DNA of 64,000 bases, taken from Variovorax sp. SG517. Its GTDB lineage: Bacteria > Pseudomonadota > Gammaproteobacteria > Burkholderiales > Burkholderiaceae_C. The notes below the pieces were generated by a model that did not search any database, was not told the origin of the DNA, and worked only from the letters and a program-made list of their open reading frames with translations. The stretch is from the NCBI RefSeq assembly GCF_013376045.1, contig NZ_JABMJG010000003.1, forward strand, positions 558,001-622,000. The letters run 5' to 3'. How positions within the stretch are numbered: the stretch's first letter is position 1; every line of letters begins with the position of its first letter. Shown piece after piece: positions 9,099 through 17,752 of this stretch. Both the position numbers and the translations under genes were made by a program.

Positions 9099-9357
9099 GC
9101 GCGCCGTCGACCTTGTCGGCGGTGAACTGCACCTTGTCGCCGGGCTTCACCTTCGTGAGCAGCGCGGGGTCCTTCACGCGGAAGACCATGGTCATGCCCG
9201 TCATCTCGAGGTTGGGAATGTCGCCGTGCCTCAGCGTGATCTTGTTCGCGTCGGTGTCGATCTTGCGCACCTCGCCCTCGACCGAGGGCAGGGCGGATTG
9301 AGCGAAGGCGGCGGCGGCGAGCAGGGCGGCGCAGAAGGCGGTGAACAGTTTCTTCAT
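9067..9357 (-). CDS. CusF-like periplasmic copper-binding protein
   Basis: A 96-residue exported protein with a signal peptide (cleavage probably after AAAAFA, about residue 19) and a small beta-barrel CusF/CusX domain. The metal region reads RHGDIPNLEMTGMTMVF: the His and two Met ligands of CusF have equivalents, but the tryptophan that caps Cu(I) in E. coli CusF is not present in the expected place. It would chaperone periplasmic Cu(I) or Ag(I). It is the last gene of the copper operon running from 13341. Its 3' end overlaps that of the convergent upstream gene. Confidence 0.85.
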   Translation of the reverse strand: MKKLFTAFCAALLAAAAFAQSALPSVEGEVRKIDTDANKITLRHGDIPNLEMTGMTMVFRVKDPALLTKVKPGDKVQFTADKVDGALTVLSIAPAN

Positions 9358-9395
9358 GATCGGTTTGCTTCCTTGTTTCTGTTTCGAGGTTCGAT

Positions 9396-9851
9396 TCAGC
9401 GATAGCTCTGGTAGACGCGCGTGCTGCCGTCGGCCAGCACCAGCAGCACGTCGTAGGGATCGCGCTGGTCGCCGTAGGCGGGGCCGTCCATGCCCGGGGA
9501 GCCGACCGGCATGCCGGGCACCGCGAGGCCCACGGCCTTGGGCTTTTCCTTCAGCAGCCGCTGCACTTCGCGCGCGGGCACGTGGCCTTCGATGGCGTAG
9601 CCGCCGACCAGGCCCGTGTGGCACGAGCCCAGCTTGGCTGGCACGCCCAGCCGGTTGCGTGCGGCCGTGTTGCCTTCGTCGTGCACGCGAGTGGCGAAGC
9701 CGTTCTTGTTGAGGTGCTTCACCCAGTCCTGGCAGCAGCCGCAGTTCGGGTCTTTCCAGATCTCGACCATCGGCGCGGCGGCCCGCGCGGTCGTCGTGGC
9801 GAACGGCAGGGCCGCGGAGGCCAGTGCCAGCAGCATGTTCCTTCTGTGCAT
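9396..9851 (-). CDS. DUF411 periplasmic metal-binding protein
   Basis: A 151-residue DUF411 protein with an N-terminal export signal containing RR followed by a hydrophobic stretch (to about residue 25). The family motif DPNCGCCQDWVKHL, with Cys-x-Cys-Cys, lies right after the signal, and a further Cys-His occurs in GSCHTGLV. DUF411 proteins recur in copper- and silver-resistance loci and are presumed metal binders. AAGGAG lies 6 nt before the ATG. It stands between the cupredoxin gene and the CusF-like gene in one transcription unit. Confidence 0.88.
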   Translation of the reverse strand: MHRRNMLLALASAALPFATTTARAAAPMVEIWKDPNCGCCQDWVKHLNKNGFATRVHDEGNTAARNRLGVPAKLGSCHTGLVGGYAIEGHVPAREVQRLLKEKPKAVGLAVPGMPVGSPGMDGPAYGDQRDPYDVLLVLADGSTRVYQSYR

Positions 9852-9862
9852 GGCGTTCTCCT

Positions 9863-10384
9863 TCAGGACTTGCCGCCGGCTGCAGGCAGCACGCGGACGC
9901 GGCCGGCCATGCCGAGCTCGTAGTGGTCCTTCACGAGGCAGGCGAAGTCGAAGTCGCCGGCGCGGTTGAAGGTCCAGACCATGCTGCCGGTCTTGCCGGC
10001 GGGCACGTGGACCATCCACGGATCGTCGTGCTCCATGTCCGGAAACTTCTTCATCATGGCCGCGTGGGCCTCGATCTCGGCGGTGGTGCCCAGCACCAGC
10101 TCGTGCAGTTCCTTGCCGCGGTTCTTCAGCCGCAGGCGGACGGTGTCGCCCTCGCGCACCTCGATGACCGAGGGCGTGAAGCTCATGTCGTCGGCCATCG
10201 CGATGTCGATGGTGCGTTTCACCGCGCCGTTCTTGCCGGCGATGCCCCAGGGCTTCTGCTCGGGCGCGAGTTCTGCGGCGCCCTTCGGCTTTGGTTTGTC
10301 GTGGGCCTCGTGCGCGAACGAGGCGCTGGCGAGTGCCGCGAGCGCAAGGCCCGCGGCGATGGACTTCAGGTGTGTCTTTTTCAT
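9863..10384 (-). CDS. Cupredoxin-domain copper-resistance protein (CopI-like)
   Basis: A 173-residue exported cupredoxin. The signal peptide ends near SASFAHEA (about residue 24). The type-1 copper ligands are visible in order: His in GKELHELVL, then Cys, His and Met in ACLVKDHYELGMAG. This layout, with a His/Met-rich middle (HAAMMKKFPDMEHDD), resembles CopI-type periplasmic blue copper proteins implicated in copper tolerance. It probably accepts or buffers copper beside the multicopper oxidase encoded immediately upstream. The gap to the DUF411 gene is 11 bp. Confidence 0.85.
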   Translation of the reverse strand: MKKTHLKSIAAGLALAALASASFAHEAHDKPKPKGAAELAPEQKPWGIAGKNGAVKRTIDIAMADDMSFTPSVIEVREGDTVRLRLKNRGKELHELVLGTTAEIEAHAAMMKKFPDMEHDDPWMVHVPAGKTGSMVWTFNRAGDFDFACLVKDHYELGMAGRVRVLPAAGGKS

Positions 10385-10424
10385 GAGGTGAGCTCCGTGA
10401 GAAAGGAGGACTAGATAGAAGAGG

Positions 10425-11813
10425 TCAGTGGTTGTGCGCGTCGTGCCCGGAGGGCTTGCGCACGGTCGCGTCGGGCCTGGCGCCCGTTGGCGAGGCTGGC
10501 GTTTCCTTGCGGGTCGCTGGCGGCACGTTCGCGTTCGGCACCTCGCGCGCCACGGTGCCTGCCGGGTGCCTGAACCAGCCCGGGTCGCGGTAGTCGCCCG
10601 GCTTCTGGTCGCGCCGCACCTTCAGCAGCGTGAACATGCCGCCCATCTCGGCCGAGCCGAAGGGGCCGGTGCCGGTCATCATCGGTACGGTGTTGTCGGG
10701 AATGGGCATCTCCATCTCGCCCATGTCGGCCATGCCCTTGTCGCCCATCACCATGTAGTCGGGCACGAGCTTCCTGATCTTCTCGGCCACGCCCTTGTGG
10801 TCGACGCCGATCATGGTCGGCACGTCGTGGCCCATCGGGCCCATCGTGTGGTGCGACTTGTGGCAGTGCAGGGCCCAGTCGCCTTCCTCGTCGGCGATGA
10901 ACTCCATCTGCCGCATCTGGCCCACCGCCACGTCCACCGACACCTCGGGCCAGCGCGCGGTGCGCGGCACGGGGCCGCCGTCGGTGCCGGTCACCTCGAA
11001 CTCGTGGCCGTGGATGTGGATCGGGTGGTTGGTCATCGTCAGGTTGCCCGCGCGGATGCGCACGCGGTCTCCCTTGCGCACGTTGAGCGTGTCGATGCCC
11101 GGGAACACCCGGCTGTTGAAGCTCCAGATGTTGAAGTCGGTCATGGTGTTGACCTTGGGCGTGGCGCTGCCGGGCTCCACGTCGAAGCTGCCGAGCAGGA
11201 AGCAGAAGTCGCGGTCGGCCTTCTCGATCAGCGGGTGTTCGGCCTTCGGGTGCGTGACCCAGAAACCCATCATCCCCATCGCCATCTGCACCATCTCGTC
11301 GGCGTGCGGGTGGTACATGAAGGTGCCGGGCCGGCGCGCGGTGAACTCGTAGACGAAGGTCTTGCCCGGCGGTATGTGCGGCTGCGTGATGCCGCCCACG
11401 CCGTCCATGCCGTTGGGCAGGCGCTGGCCGTGCCAGTGCACGGTGGTGTGCTCGGGCAGCCTGTTGGTGACGAAGATGCGCACGCGGTCGCCCTCGACCA
11501 CCTCGATGGTCGGCCCGGGCGACTGGCCGTTGTAGCCCCACATGTTGACCTTGAAGCCCGGCGCCATCTCGCGCACGACCGGTTCGGCGACGAGGTGGAA
11601 TTCCTTGACCCCGGCGTTCATGCGCCAGGGCAGCGTCCAGCCGTTGAGCGTGACGACGGGGTTGTAGGGCCGGCCGTTGGGCGGCGAAAGCGGTGGCGCG
11701 GTGGCGGTGGAGGCCTGCGACACCGGTTCGGGCAGTGCGGCCATGGACACGCGGCTCACGCTCGTGGCGGCAACGGCCGTGGCCGCGCCCGCGAAGAAGT
11801 TGCGGCGGTTCAT
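10425..11813 (-). CDS. Multicopper oxidase, Tat-exported (CopA-like)
   Basis: A 462-residue multicopper oxidase. The N-terminus MNRRNFFAGAATAVAA is a Tat signal. All four copper-site motifs are present: HWHG, HPHAD, HPIHIHGHEF and HCHKSHHTMGPM. The last carries the Cys of the T1 site and the T3 histidines. A Met/Gly-rich stretch (MVMGDKGMADMGEMEM) near residue 365 could bind Cu(I) as in CueO or CopA, and the C-terminal HDAHNH adds His ligands. It probably oxidises periplasmic Cu(I) to the less toxic Cu(II). The ATG at 11813 is 1 bp downstream of the TolC-family stop codon. Confidence 0.92.
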   Translation of the reverse strand: MNRRNFFAGAATAVAATSVSRVSMAALPEPVSQASTATAPPLSPPNGRPYNPVVTLNGWTLPWRMNAGVKEFHLVAEPVVREMAPGFKVNMWGYNGQSPGPTIEVVEGDRVRIFVTNRLPEHTTVHWHGQRLPNGMDGVGGITQPHIPPGKTFVYEFTARRPGTFMYHPHADEMVQMAMGMMGFWVTHPKAEHPLIEKADRDFCFLLGSFDVEPGSATPKVNTMTDFNIWSFNSRVFPGIDTLNVRKGDRVRIRAGNLTMTNHPIHIHGHEFEVTGTDGGPVPRTARWPEVSVDVAVGQMRQMEFIADEEGDWALHCHKSHHTMGPMGHDVPTMIGVDHKGVAEKIRKLVPDYMVMGDKGMADMGEMEMPIPDNTVPMMTGTGPFGSAEMGGMFTLLKVRRDQKPGDYRDPGWFRHPAGTVAREVPNANVPPATRKETPASPTGARPDATVRKPSGHDAHNH

Positions 11814-11814
11814 G

Positions 11815-13341
11815 TCAGTGGCCTCCCGTTGCCGGCGCTTCGGCGGCCGAAGCGGTCTGCAGCGCCGACATGCCGCCGGGCGAACTGCCCGTGAGCACCA
11901 GCTGCAGGTCGGTGTCGGCGATCCAGAAATCGCGCTGCGCCTCGATGCCCGCATTCACCGCGAGCATGCTGGCGCGCGTCTCTGCCAGCAGTTCCCACAC
12001 GCTGGCGAGCATGCCGTTGTAGCGAAGGACCATTTCCTCGTTGACCTTCCTGCGCAGCGGCAGCACCTCGTCGCGATAGCGGCGCGCCAGCGCATAGGCC
12101 GTGTTCCAGCCCTGCCATGCCTCGCGCGCCTCGCTCGCGGCGAGCACGCCCACGTCGCGCACACGGGCGGCCGACTGCAGGTATTGCGCCTCGGCGCGGC
12201 CGTTGCGGGACTGGCCCCAGTCGAAGATCGGGATCGGCAGGTCGAGCTCGAAGCCGCGCTTGGTGGTCTTCGTGCGGTCGGCGTCGTTCTCGAAGGTGGT
12301 GTTGCGCACCACGCCCAGCTCCATCGCATTGACGACGCTGGTGGCGCGCGTGAGGCCGAGCGAGCCGGCCACGGCGGTGTTCTGCGCCTGCGCCGAGCGC
12401 ACGTCGAGCCGGTCGCGCAGGGCCAGCGCCTGCACGTCGCCGAGTTCCGGCGCGGCCTTCGGCAGCGGTGGCAGGCGATCGGGCAGGGTGTAGCGGGTGG
12501 CGCGCTCGCCGCTCAGACCCATCAGGCGCGTGAGCTGCTCGCGCGAGGCCACGGCGGCCTGCTCGGCGCGCGCCAACTGCGCGGCGGCATCGGCCAGCAG
12601 CAGCTGTTCGCGCGTGCGCTGCAGCGCGCTCCAGTTGCCGACCTGGGCCATGCGGTGCGCGAGCTCGGCGCCGGCTTCGGCGGCTTCCTTCGCGTCGCGC
12701 AGGTAGGCCACGCTCTGCTGCGCCGCCACCGCGCGCACCCAGGCGCGTCGCGTGTCGGCGGCCAAAACCAGCACGCTCTGCGCGGCCTGCAGCTTGGCCG
12801 CTTCATGCCGCTGGCCGGCCCACCGGGCCTGCCATGGCAGCGTGACGAGGCCCAGCACGTTGAAGCTGAGCATGCGCTCGAACTCGCGCTCGCGGCCCTG
12901 CGCCAGGCGGCTGAAGGAAAGCACGGGGTTCGGCAGGCTCGCGGCCTGAACGCGGTCGGCGTCGCTCAGCTGCAGGGTGGCGAAGGCGTCCTGCACGCGC
13001 GGGCCGTTGATGAGCGCGATGCGCACCGCGGATTCGACATCGAGCGGCCTGGCGAGCAGCTCGTCGACGCTCTTCTGCGAGGCCTCGTCGGGCGTGCGCT
13101 GGGCGGTGGTGCCCGCCATGAGCGGGTTGTTGCCGACCAGCGCCTGCACGTCGGCGCTGCCGCCGTCGGGCGAGAGGCTGGCGCAGCCGGCGAGCACCAG
13201 CGCGGCCGCCAGCGCGGCGCCGGTTCGGATGAGTGGAAGTAGGGGCTTGTCGCCGACCTTGTTCGGGCCAGGCAGGTGTGCTTCGCTACGCTTCCGATAG
13301 CGATGAGTGCCGGCGGCATGCCGGCGAACGGGGGAATTCAC
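11815..13341 (-). CDS. TolC-family outer-membrane efflux lipoprotein
   Basis: A 508-residue outer-membrane factor with a lipobox (LVLAGC, Cys about residue 52) and two TolC repeat units with long helical regions. In a tripartite pump it forms the outer-membrane channel, but no RND or membrane-fusion partner is in the window. I use the GTG at 13341 because GGAG lies 7 nt upstream and no ATG occurs before the lipobox; this gives an unusually long, charged n-region of about 30 residues. It opens the copper operon, directly followed by the multicopper oxidase. Related TolC-like genes sit next to multicopper oxidases in other copper clusters. Confidence 0.85.
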   Translation of the reverse strand: MNSPVRRHAAGTHRYRKRSEAHLPGPNKVGDKPLLPLIRTGAALAAALVLAGCASLSPDGGSADVQALVGNNPLMAGTTAQRTPDEASQKSVDELLARPLDVESAVRIALINGPRVQDAFATLQLSDADRVQAASLPNPVLSFSRLAQGREREFERMLSFNVLGLVTLPWQARWAGQRHEAAKLQAAQSVLVLAADTRRAWVRAVAAQQSVAYLRDAKEAAEAGAELAHRMAQVGNWSALQRTREQLLLADAAAQLARAEQAAVASREQLTRLMGLSGERATRYTLPDRLPPLPKAAPELGDVQALALRDRLDVRSAQAQNTAVAGSLGLTRATSVVNAMELGVVRNTTFENDADRTKTTKRGFELDLPIPIFDWGQSRNGRAEAQYLQSAARVRDVGVLAASEAREAWQGWNTAYALARRYRDEVLPLRRKVNEEMVLRYNGMLASVWELLAETRASMLAVNAGIEAQRDFWIADTDLQLVLTGSSPGGMSALQTASAAEAPATGGH

Positions 13342-13418
13342 TTTCGATCTCCATGAGCAATACGACGGACGCCGCGAGCCGGAACAGGCTCACTGCGGAC
13401 GGACTACGGGCAGGGAGA

Positions 13419-13835
13419 TCAGGAAATGGGCGGCTTCAGGCCCTGGACGGGCTCCGCGCTGGCGAAGCGGGCCGCGTGGGCCGCGGGCGACGCCTGGGGC
13501 GCGCCGTGGACGATGGCGACCAGCGGCATGCCGCCGAGCGCCACCGTGTGGCAGACCTGGCATGCGACGCAGGTGCCGCAGCCCTGGTGATCGCCGTGAT
13601 TGGTGGTGCCGGTGCCGCCGTCGTCATGCCCGGCGTGGGCCGACATGTCCATCGCCATGTCGCCGGCCGCATCCATCGCCTCGTGGCAATGGGCTTCGGC
13701 CGCGGCGGAAGCCACGGTCGCGGCCTCCATGGCCGCCGGCAGCGAGTGGCGCACCATCTCGACCGCCATGGCATCGCCCAGCCAGCCGCGAACGGGCAGC
13801 AGGACGATCATGAGGGCGAGCAGCAGGGTGCGCAT
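13419..13835 (-). CDS. Small exported Cys/His/Met-rich protein, probably metal related
   Basis: A 138-residue protein with an N-terminal hydrophobic signal (TLLLALMIVLLPVRGWLG) and a His/Asp/Met-rich middle (HEAMDAAGDMAMDMSAHAGHDD). A cysteine cluster CGTCVACQVCHTVAL follows. The composition and position upstream of the copper genes suggest a periplasmic copper-binding or copper-induced protein, similar in style to DUF2946/CopL-type proteins. I cannot assign a family with certainty. It is separated from the TolC gene by 77 bp, so it may share the same transcript or have its own promoter. Confidence 0.65.
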   Translation of the reverse strand: MRTLLLALMIVLLPVRGWLGDAMAVEMVRHSLPAAMEAATVASAAAEAHCHEAMDAAGDMAMDMSAHAGHDDGGTGTTNHGDHQGCGTCVACQVCHTVALGGMPLVAIVHGAPQASPAAHAARFASAEPVQGLKPPIS

Positions 13836-13859
13836 GAGGGCGGATGATAAACCGGTGCC

Positions 13860-14138
13860 TCAAGACACCAGCTGTCCGCGGGCCTTGTCGACCCACACCT
13901 GCAGGTTGTCGAGCAAATCCTTCTGGCTGAACGAGCAGCTTTCCTCGCTGAAGAGCGCGCTCGATTCCAGCCGGTCGAGCAGCCCCAGCAGCACCTCGCC
14001 GTAGCGCGGGGGCAGCGCGCCCAGCAGCTCGGTGCCGGCGCGGGCCTCGTCCGACAGCGTGGTGACGGAGCCGCGCCCGGCACGCAGGGCCGCGACGCGC
14101 GCGGCGACGGCATCGAGCTGCTGCAGCGCGGCGCTCAC
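13860..14138 (-). CDS. Small uncharacterised cytoplasmic protein
   Basis: A 92-residue protein without signal or membrane segments, predicted mostly helical. The GTG start at 14138 overlaps the stop codon of the glycerophosphodiesterase gene in a GTGA tetranucleotide, a common sign of translational coupling, and this decides the start. The C-terminal part (ESCSFSQKDLLDNLQVWVDKARGQLV) looks amphipathic. I do not recognise a family. It ends a four-gene overlapping run (GNAT, DUF1439, diesterase, this gene). Confidence 0.65.
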   Translation of the reverse strand: MSAALQQLDAVAARVAALRAGRGSVTTLSDEARAGTELLGALPPRYGEVLLGLLDRLESSALFSEESCSFSQKDLLDNLQVWVDKARGQLVS

Positions 14139-15133
14139 GATGCGTTCTTTCCGGGAGGCGGCAGCGACAGGCCGCGCTCGCGCATCAGGTCGCGCAGGAT
14201 GTCGGGGTAGTCGGTGATGATCCCGTCGGCGCCCCAGTCCATCAGCCGCAGCATGTCGGCGCGCTGGTTCACCGTCCAGGGCAGCACCTTCATGCCGATC
14301 TTCTGGGCCTCGCGGATGACTTCCGGCGTCAGGTCGGCGAAGGCCGGCGACCAGATGACGGGTCCCGGCGCATTGGCCGACGCCGCCCTGACCATCTGCG
14401 GCACCGAGGCGAAGCTGGCGGCGTCGAAGCCGTCGGTCCAGCGCTTGTCCTTCAGCGTGCGGGGCGTCGTGAGGTAGGCGCGCGGCATCTGCGGCGCGAG
14501 CTTGCCGACCAGCGTCAGCGTGCGCCAGTCGAAGCTCTGGATGGTCACGCGCCCGGCCATGTTCGCCTTGTCGATCTCGGCGAGCAGAGCGCGCACCATC
14601 GGCTCGGGTGCGGCGGTTTCGTCGGGCCTGGTGGGATCGATCTTGGTCTCGATGTTGAAGCGCACCGTGGCCGCGTCGGCGCCGCGCGCCTGCACCTGTG
14701 CGAAGAGCGAGGCCAGCGTGGGAATGCGCTCGCCGTCGCGTGGCATCTGCAGCGCGAACTGCTTGCCGTAGTTGCTCGCCGGGTTGAGGCGGCCCACGTC
14801 GTAGGTCTGCAGCTGCGCGAGCGTGAGCGAGCGGATCGGCGCGCCGCTCTTCGGCGCCAGCCAGGCACCGCTGGCGTCGCGCGTGTGGTCGGGGTTGAGC
14901 GAGGTGTCGTGCGAGATCACCACCACGCCGTCGGCCGTGAGGCCGACGTCGAGCTCCAGCGTGGTCACGCCCATGTCGATGGCATTGGAGAACGCGGCCA
15001 GCGTGTTCTCGGGTGCCAGCCCGCGTCCGCCGCGATGGGCCTCGAGATCGAAATGCTGCTTTGCCTTGGGGGCCACGGCGGCACAGCCGGCCAGCAGCAG
15101 GGCGCAGACGACGAGCGTGTATTTCTTCTTCAT
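14135..15133 (-). CDS. Glycerophosphodiester phosphodiesterase, lipoprotein form
   Basis: A 332-residue GDPD enzyme that hydrolyses glycerophosphodiesters to glycerol-3-phosphate plus alcohol. The signal peptide ends in a lipobox (LLLAGC, Cys 18), so it is anchored in an outer or inner membrane facing the periplasm. The active-site motif DLEAHRGGRGLAPENTLAAF supplies His and Arg; VTTLELDVGLTADGVVVISHD supplies the metal-binding Glu/Asp and the second His. The C-terminal VNQRADMLRLMDWGADGIITDYPD is characteristic. Its ATG overlaps the DUF1439 stop as ATGA, and its stop overlaps the next start as GTGA. Confidence 0.92.
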   Translation of the reverse strand: MKKKYTLVVCALLLAGCAAVAPKAKQHFDLEAHRGGRGLAPENTLAAFSNAIDMGVTTLELDVGLTADGVVVISHDTSLNPDHTRDASGAWLAPKSGAPIRSLTLAQLQTYDVGRLNPASNYGKQFALQMPRDGERIPTLASLFAQVQARGADAATVRFNIETKIDPTRPDETAAPEPMVRALLAEIDKANMAGRVTIQSFDWRTLTLVGKLAPQMPRAYLTTPRTLKDKRWTDGFDAASFASVPQMVRAASANAPGPVIWSPAFADLTPEVIREAQKIGMKVLPWTVNQRADMLRLMDWGADGIITDYPDILRDLMRERGLSLPPPGKNAS

Positions 15134-15711
15134 TTGAGCTGTACCTTGATCCCGTTGTCCTGCACCGTGATGTCGCCGATCTCATAGGTCTTGCGCCCGA
15201 CCGTGAGCTCGTCGGCCGTGAAGCTGCGCAGCACCTGTCCCTGCAGCAGTTCCTGCGCGACCACCGCGCCCACCTTCTGCAGCCGCTCGGCGTCGCGGCC
15301 CTCCATGCCCTGCAGCTCCAGGCGCTCGGCCTTGGGCTGGTCGAGCCGAAGGGCGCGCGCGGTGGCGTCGTACTTCAGCGCGCTGCTGACCGACACCACG
15401 CCCTGCACCGGCGAGGCGGCCAGCAGCGGGCTCGCGATGGTCAAGGTGGCGGTGATGGCCGCGCGGTTGGCCTGCGCGTTCAGGCCCAGCTGCGGATCGC
15501 GCAGGCCGACCATGAAGATCTCGGCATAGCGCTCGGCCACCGGGAAGCGCTTGGCGATCTGCGCCTGCAGCTCGTCGCGGCTGGCGGTGTATTCGCTGGT
15601 GAAGAAATTGAAGCCGGCCAGCGCTGCGAAGGGCGCCTGCAGGGCCGTCGCGCCCAGCAATGCGTGCAGCACGCGGCGGCGGGAGATGGTGGGCAGGTTG
15701 CGGTGGTTCAT
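15130..15711 (-). CDS. DUF1439 (YceB-like) exported protein
   Basis: A 193-residue DUF1439 protein with an N-terminal twin-arginine-like signal (SRRRVLHALLGATALQ). The mature part begins near FNFFTSEYTASRDELQAQIAKRFPV, a signature of YceB-like lipid-binding (tubular lipid-binding fold) proteins. No lipobox Cys is visible, unlike E. coli YceB, so it is probably periplasmic rather than lipidated. It is coupled by ATGA overlap to the downstream diesterase, which may hint at a shared role in envelope lipid handling; that is inference. Confidence 0.82.
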   Translation of the reverse strand: MNHRNLPTISRRRVLHALLGATALQAPFAALAGFNFFTSEYTASRDELQAQIAKRFPVAERYAEIFMVGLRDPQLGLNAQANRAAITATLTIASPLLAASPVQGVVSVSSALKYDATARALRLDQPKAERLELQGMEGRDAERLQKVGAVVAQELLQGQVLRSFTADELTVGRKTYEIGDITVQDNGIKVQLK

Positions 15712-16253
15712 ACGGTTGGGAGCTTGCCACAGGAGGTAGGTTTCCCGGTGTCGGGCGGCGCGCCGACGGCTTGTACCCGCATCTCGTAGCGCGCAAAGGC
15801 CCGCTCGCCCTTGTGTATCACGCTGTGCAAAGAGAAACCGAAGCGTTCGTACAGCGAGCGCAGCGGCGCCCGGTCGGCCACGCAGTCCAGCCGCAGGTAC
15901 GGGCGGCCGGCCTGCGTCGTGCGTTCTCGTGCGAATTCCAGCAGCCGCACGGAAACGCCGCGCCCCGCCCAGGCCCGGCTCACGGCGAGCTTGTGCACGT
16001 AGAGCGAGTCGCCGCTTTCCATTTCGGGCCAGAAGCCCGGGTCTTCCAGGTCGATCCGCACCACGCCGGCCACATCGCCGCCTTCGCGCGCGATGAAGTA
16101 GCTGCCGGCATCGGTGTCGCGCTGGATGCGCTCGAGGGCGACGTCGGCAGCCGACCACAGCGGCCGGCCTTCGGCGGCGATCCATCGGGCGGCTTCGTTC
16201 AGCACGGCCGCGACGGTGGCGGCCTCGGAGGGCTTGGCTTGTTCGATCTGCAT
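15708..16253 (-). CDS. GNAT-family N-acetyltransferase
   Basis: A 181-residue GNAT protein. The acetyl-CoA-binding region reads HKLAVSRAWAGRGVSVRLLEFA (R/Q-x-x-G-x-G/A type) and is followed by RLDCVADRAPLRSLYERFGF, the usual C-terminal helix and strand. I place the start at the ATG at 16253 because the domain begins there; an ATG at 16289 would add 12 residues and overlap the stop of the upstream ATPase gene. The stop TGA overlaps the ATG of the DUF1439 gene by 4 bp. The substrate is unknown. Confidence 0.83.
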   Translation of the reverse strand: MQIEQAKPSEAATVAAVLNEAARWIAAEGRPLWSAADVALERIQRDTDAGSYFIAREGGDVAGVVRIDLEDPGFWPEMESGDSLYVHKLAVSRAWAGRGVSVRLLEFARERTTQAGRPYLRLDCVADRAPLRSLYERFGFSLHSVIHKGERAFARYEMRVQAVGAPPDTGKPTSCGKLPTV

Positions 16254-16281
16254 CGGGGCCAGAGCATAGCGGCGCCGGGTT

Positions 16282-16773
16282 TCAGGCATGCCTGAGGACG
16301 TCGAAGCCTTCCTGCGGCGAAGGCGCGGCGAAGTGGCTGCTGATCTGGTCGAACTGCGCGTCCGTCGTCTCGAAGGGATGCGTGCCGCTCGCGTTGCGTG
16401 CCCGCAGGCGCTCCTTGCAGACGGCGTCGGGCACGTCGAGAAAGTGCAGCCTGTGCGCGGCGCCGGCCGCTTCGAAGATGCCTCGCATCCACCGGCGGCT
16501 GGCCACCGTGTTGGCGGGAAAGTCGAGCACCACCGACACGCCGACCCCGAGCAGCCCGGCCACGTGGGGCGCCATGGCCTGCTTCAGCCGGCCCGCGCAG
16601 CGCACGTAGTCGGGCAGTTCGCGGATTTCGCCGGGGTATAGCGCCGCCAGCCAGGCGTCTTCGCTGATCAATACCGTGGCAGGCGCCTCGGCGAGCTGCC
16701 GCGTGAGCGTGGACTTGCCGGCGCCGATCTTGCCGCAGACCATGTGGAGCACGGGGCGGGGGAGTGGTGTCAT
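16282..16773 (-). CDS. Small P-loop kinase-like ATPase (zeta-toxin/AAA_33 type)
   Basis: A 163-residue P-loop protein. Walker A is GKIGAGKSTL (residues 14-23), followed by a putative LID region with Arg (CKERLRARN). AAA_33/zeta-like proteins phosphorylate small molecules or nucleotides. No antitoxin partner is visible, so a toxin role is not supported. The gene is upstream of the GNAT gene with a small gap or overlap, depending on the GNAT start. A terminator hairpin lies 45-70 bp upstream of its start, which separates it from the ABC-importer operon. Confidence 0.82.
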   Translation of the reverse strand: MTPLPRPVLHMVCGKIGAGKSTLTRQLAEAPATVLISEDAWLAALYPGEIRELPDYVRCAGRLKQAMAPHVAGLLGVGVSVVLDFPANTVASRRWMRGIFEAAGAAHRLHFLDVPDAVCKERLRARNASGTHPFETTDAQFDQISSHFAAPSPQEGFDVLRHA

Positions 16774-16815
16774 TTCGGTCTCCTGGAGGGTGGAAGAAAA
16801 ATGCCCCAGGAAACG

Positions 16816-16840
16816 AAAAACCCGCCTCGTGGGGCGGGTT
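16816..16840 (-). terminator. Rho-independent terminator between the ABC-importer operon and the ATPase gene
   Basis: AACCCGCC (16819-16826) and GGCGGGTT (16833-16840) form a perfect 8-bp stem around a 6-nt loop. On the minus strand the stem is followed by a run of five T (complement of 16816-16820). It fits a terminator for transcription coming leftward from the amino-acid ABC-importer operon, which ends at 16970. It could also act as an attenuator ahead of the ATPase gene at 16773. Confidence 0.7.
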
Positions 16841-16969
16841 GCATGGCGTGTACCTGACGTGTCGTTCTAAGTGCCGCGCGCTAACCCACCGTTTTCCGGA
16901 TGGGTCGAATAATGGACGCGGTACGCAGGCTGGCCATGGGCGGAGGATAGCAGCCCGGCCGGCAGCGGC

Positions 16970-17735
<766 letters not shown>

Positions 17736-17752
<17 letters not shown>

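Noticed and set aside
9378..9400. T-loop-like sequence GAGGTTCGATTC resembling a tRNA TPsiC arm
   Set aside because: No acceptor, D or anticodon arm can be built around it, and it lies in the short gap before the DUF411 gene stop.
16282..16773. Zeta-toxin-like P-loop kinase as part of a toxin-antitoxin system
   Set aside because: No antitoxin gene or conserved pair is adjacent; it fits an ordinary small kinase-like ATPase.
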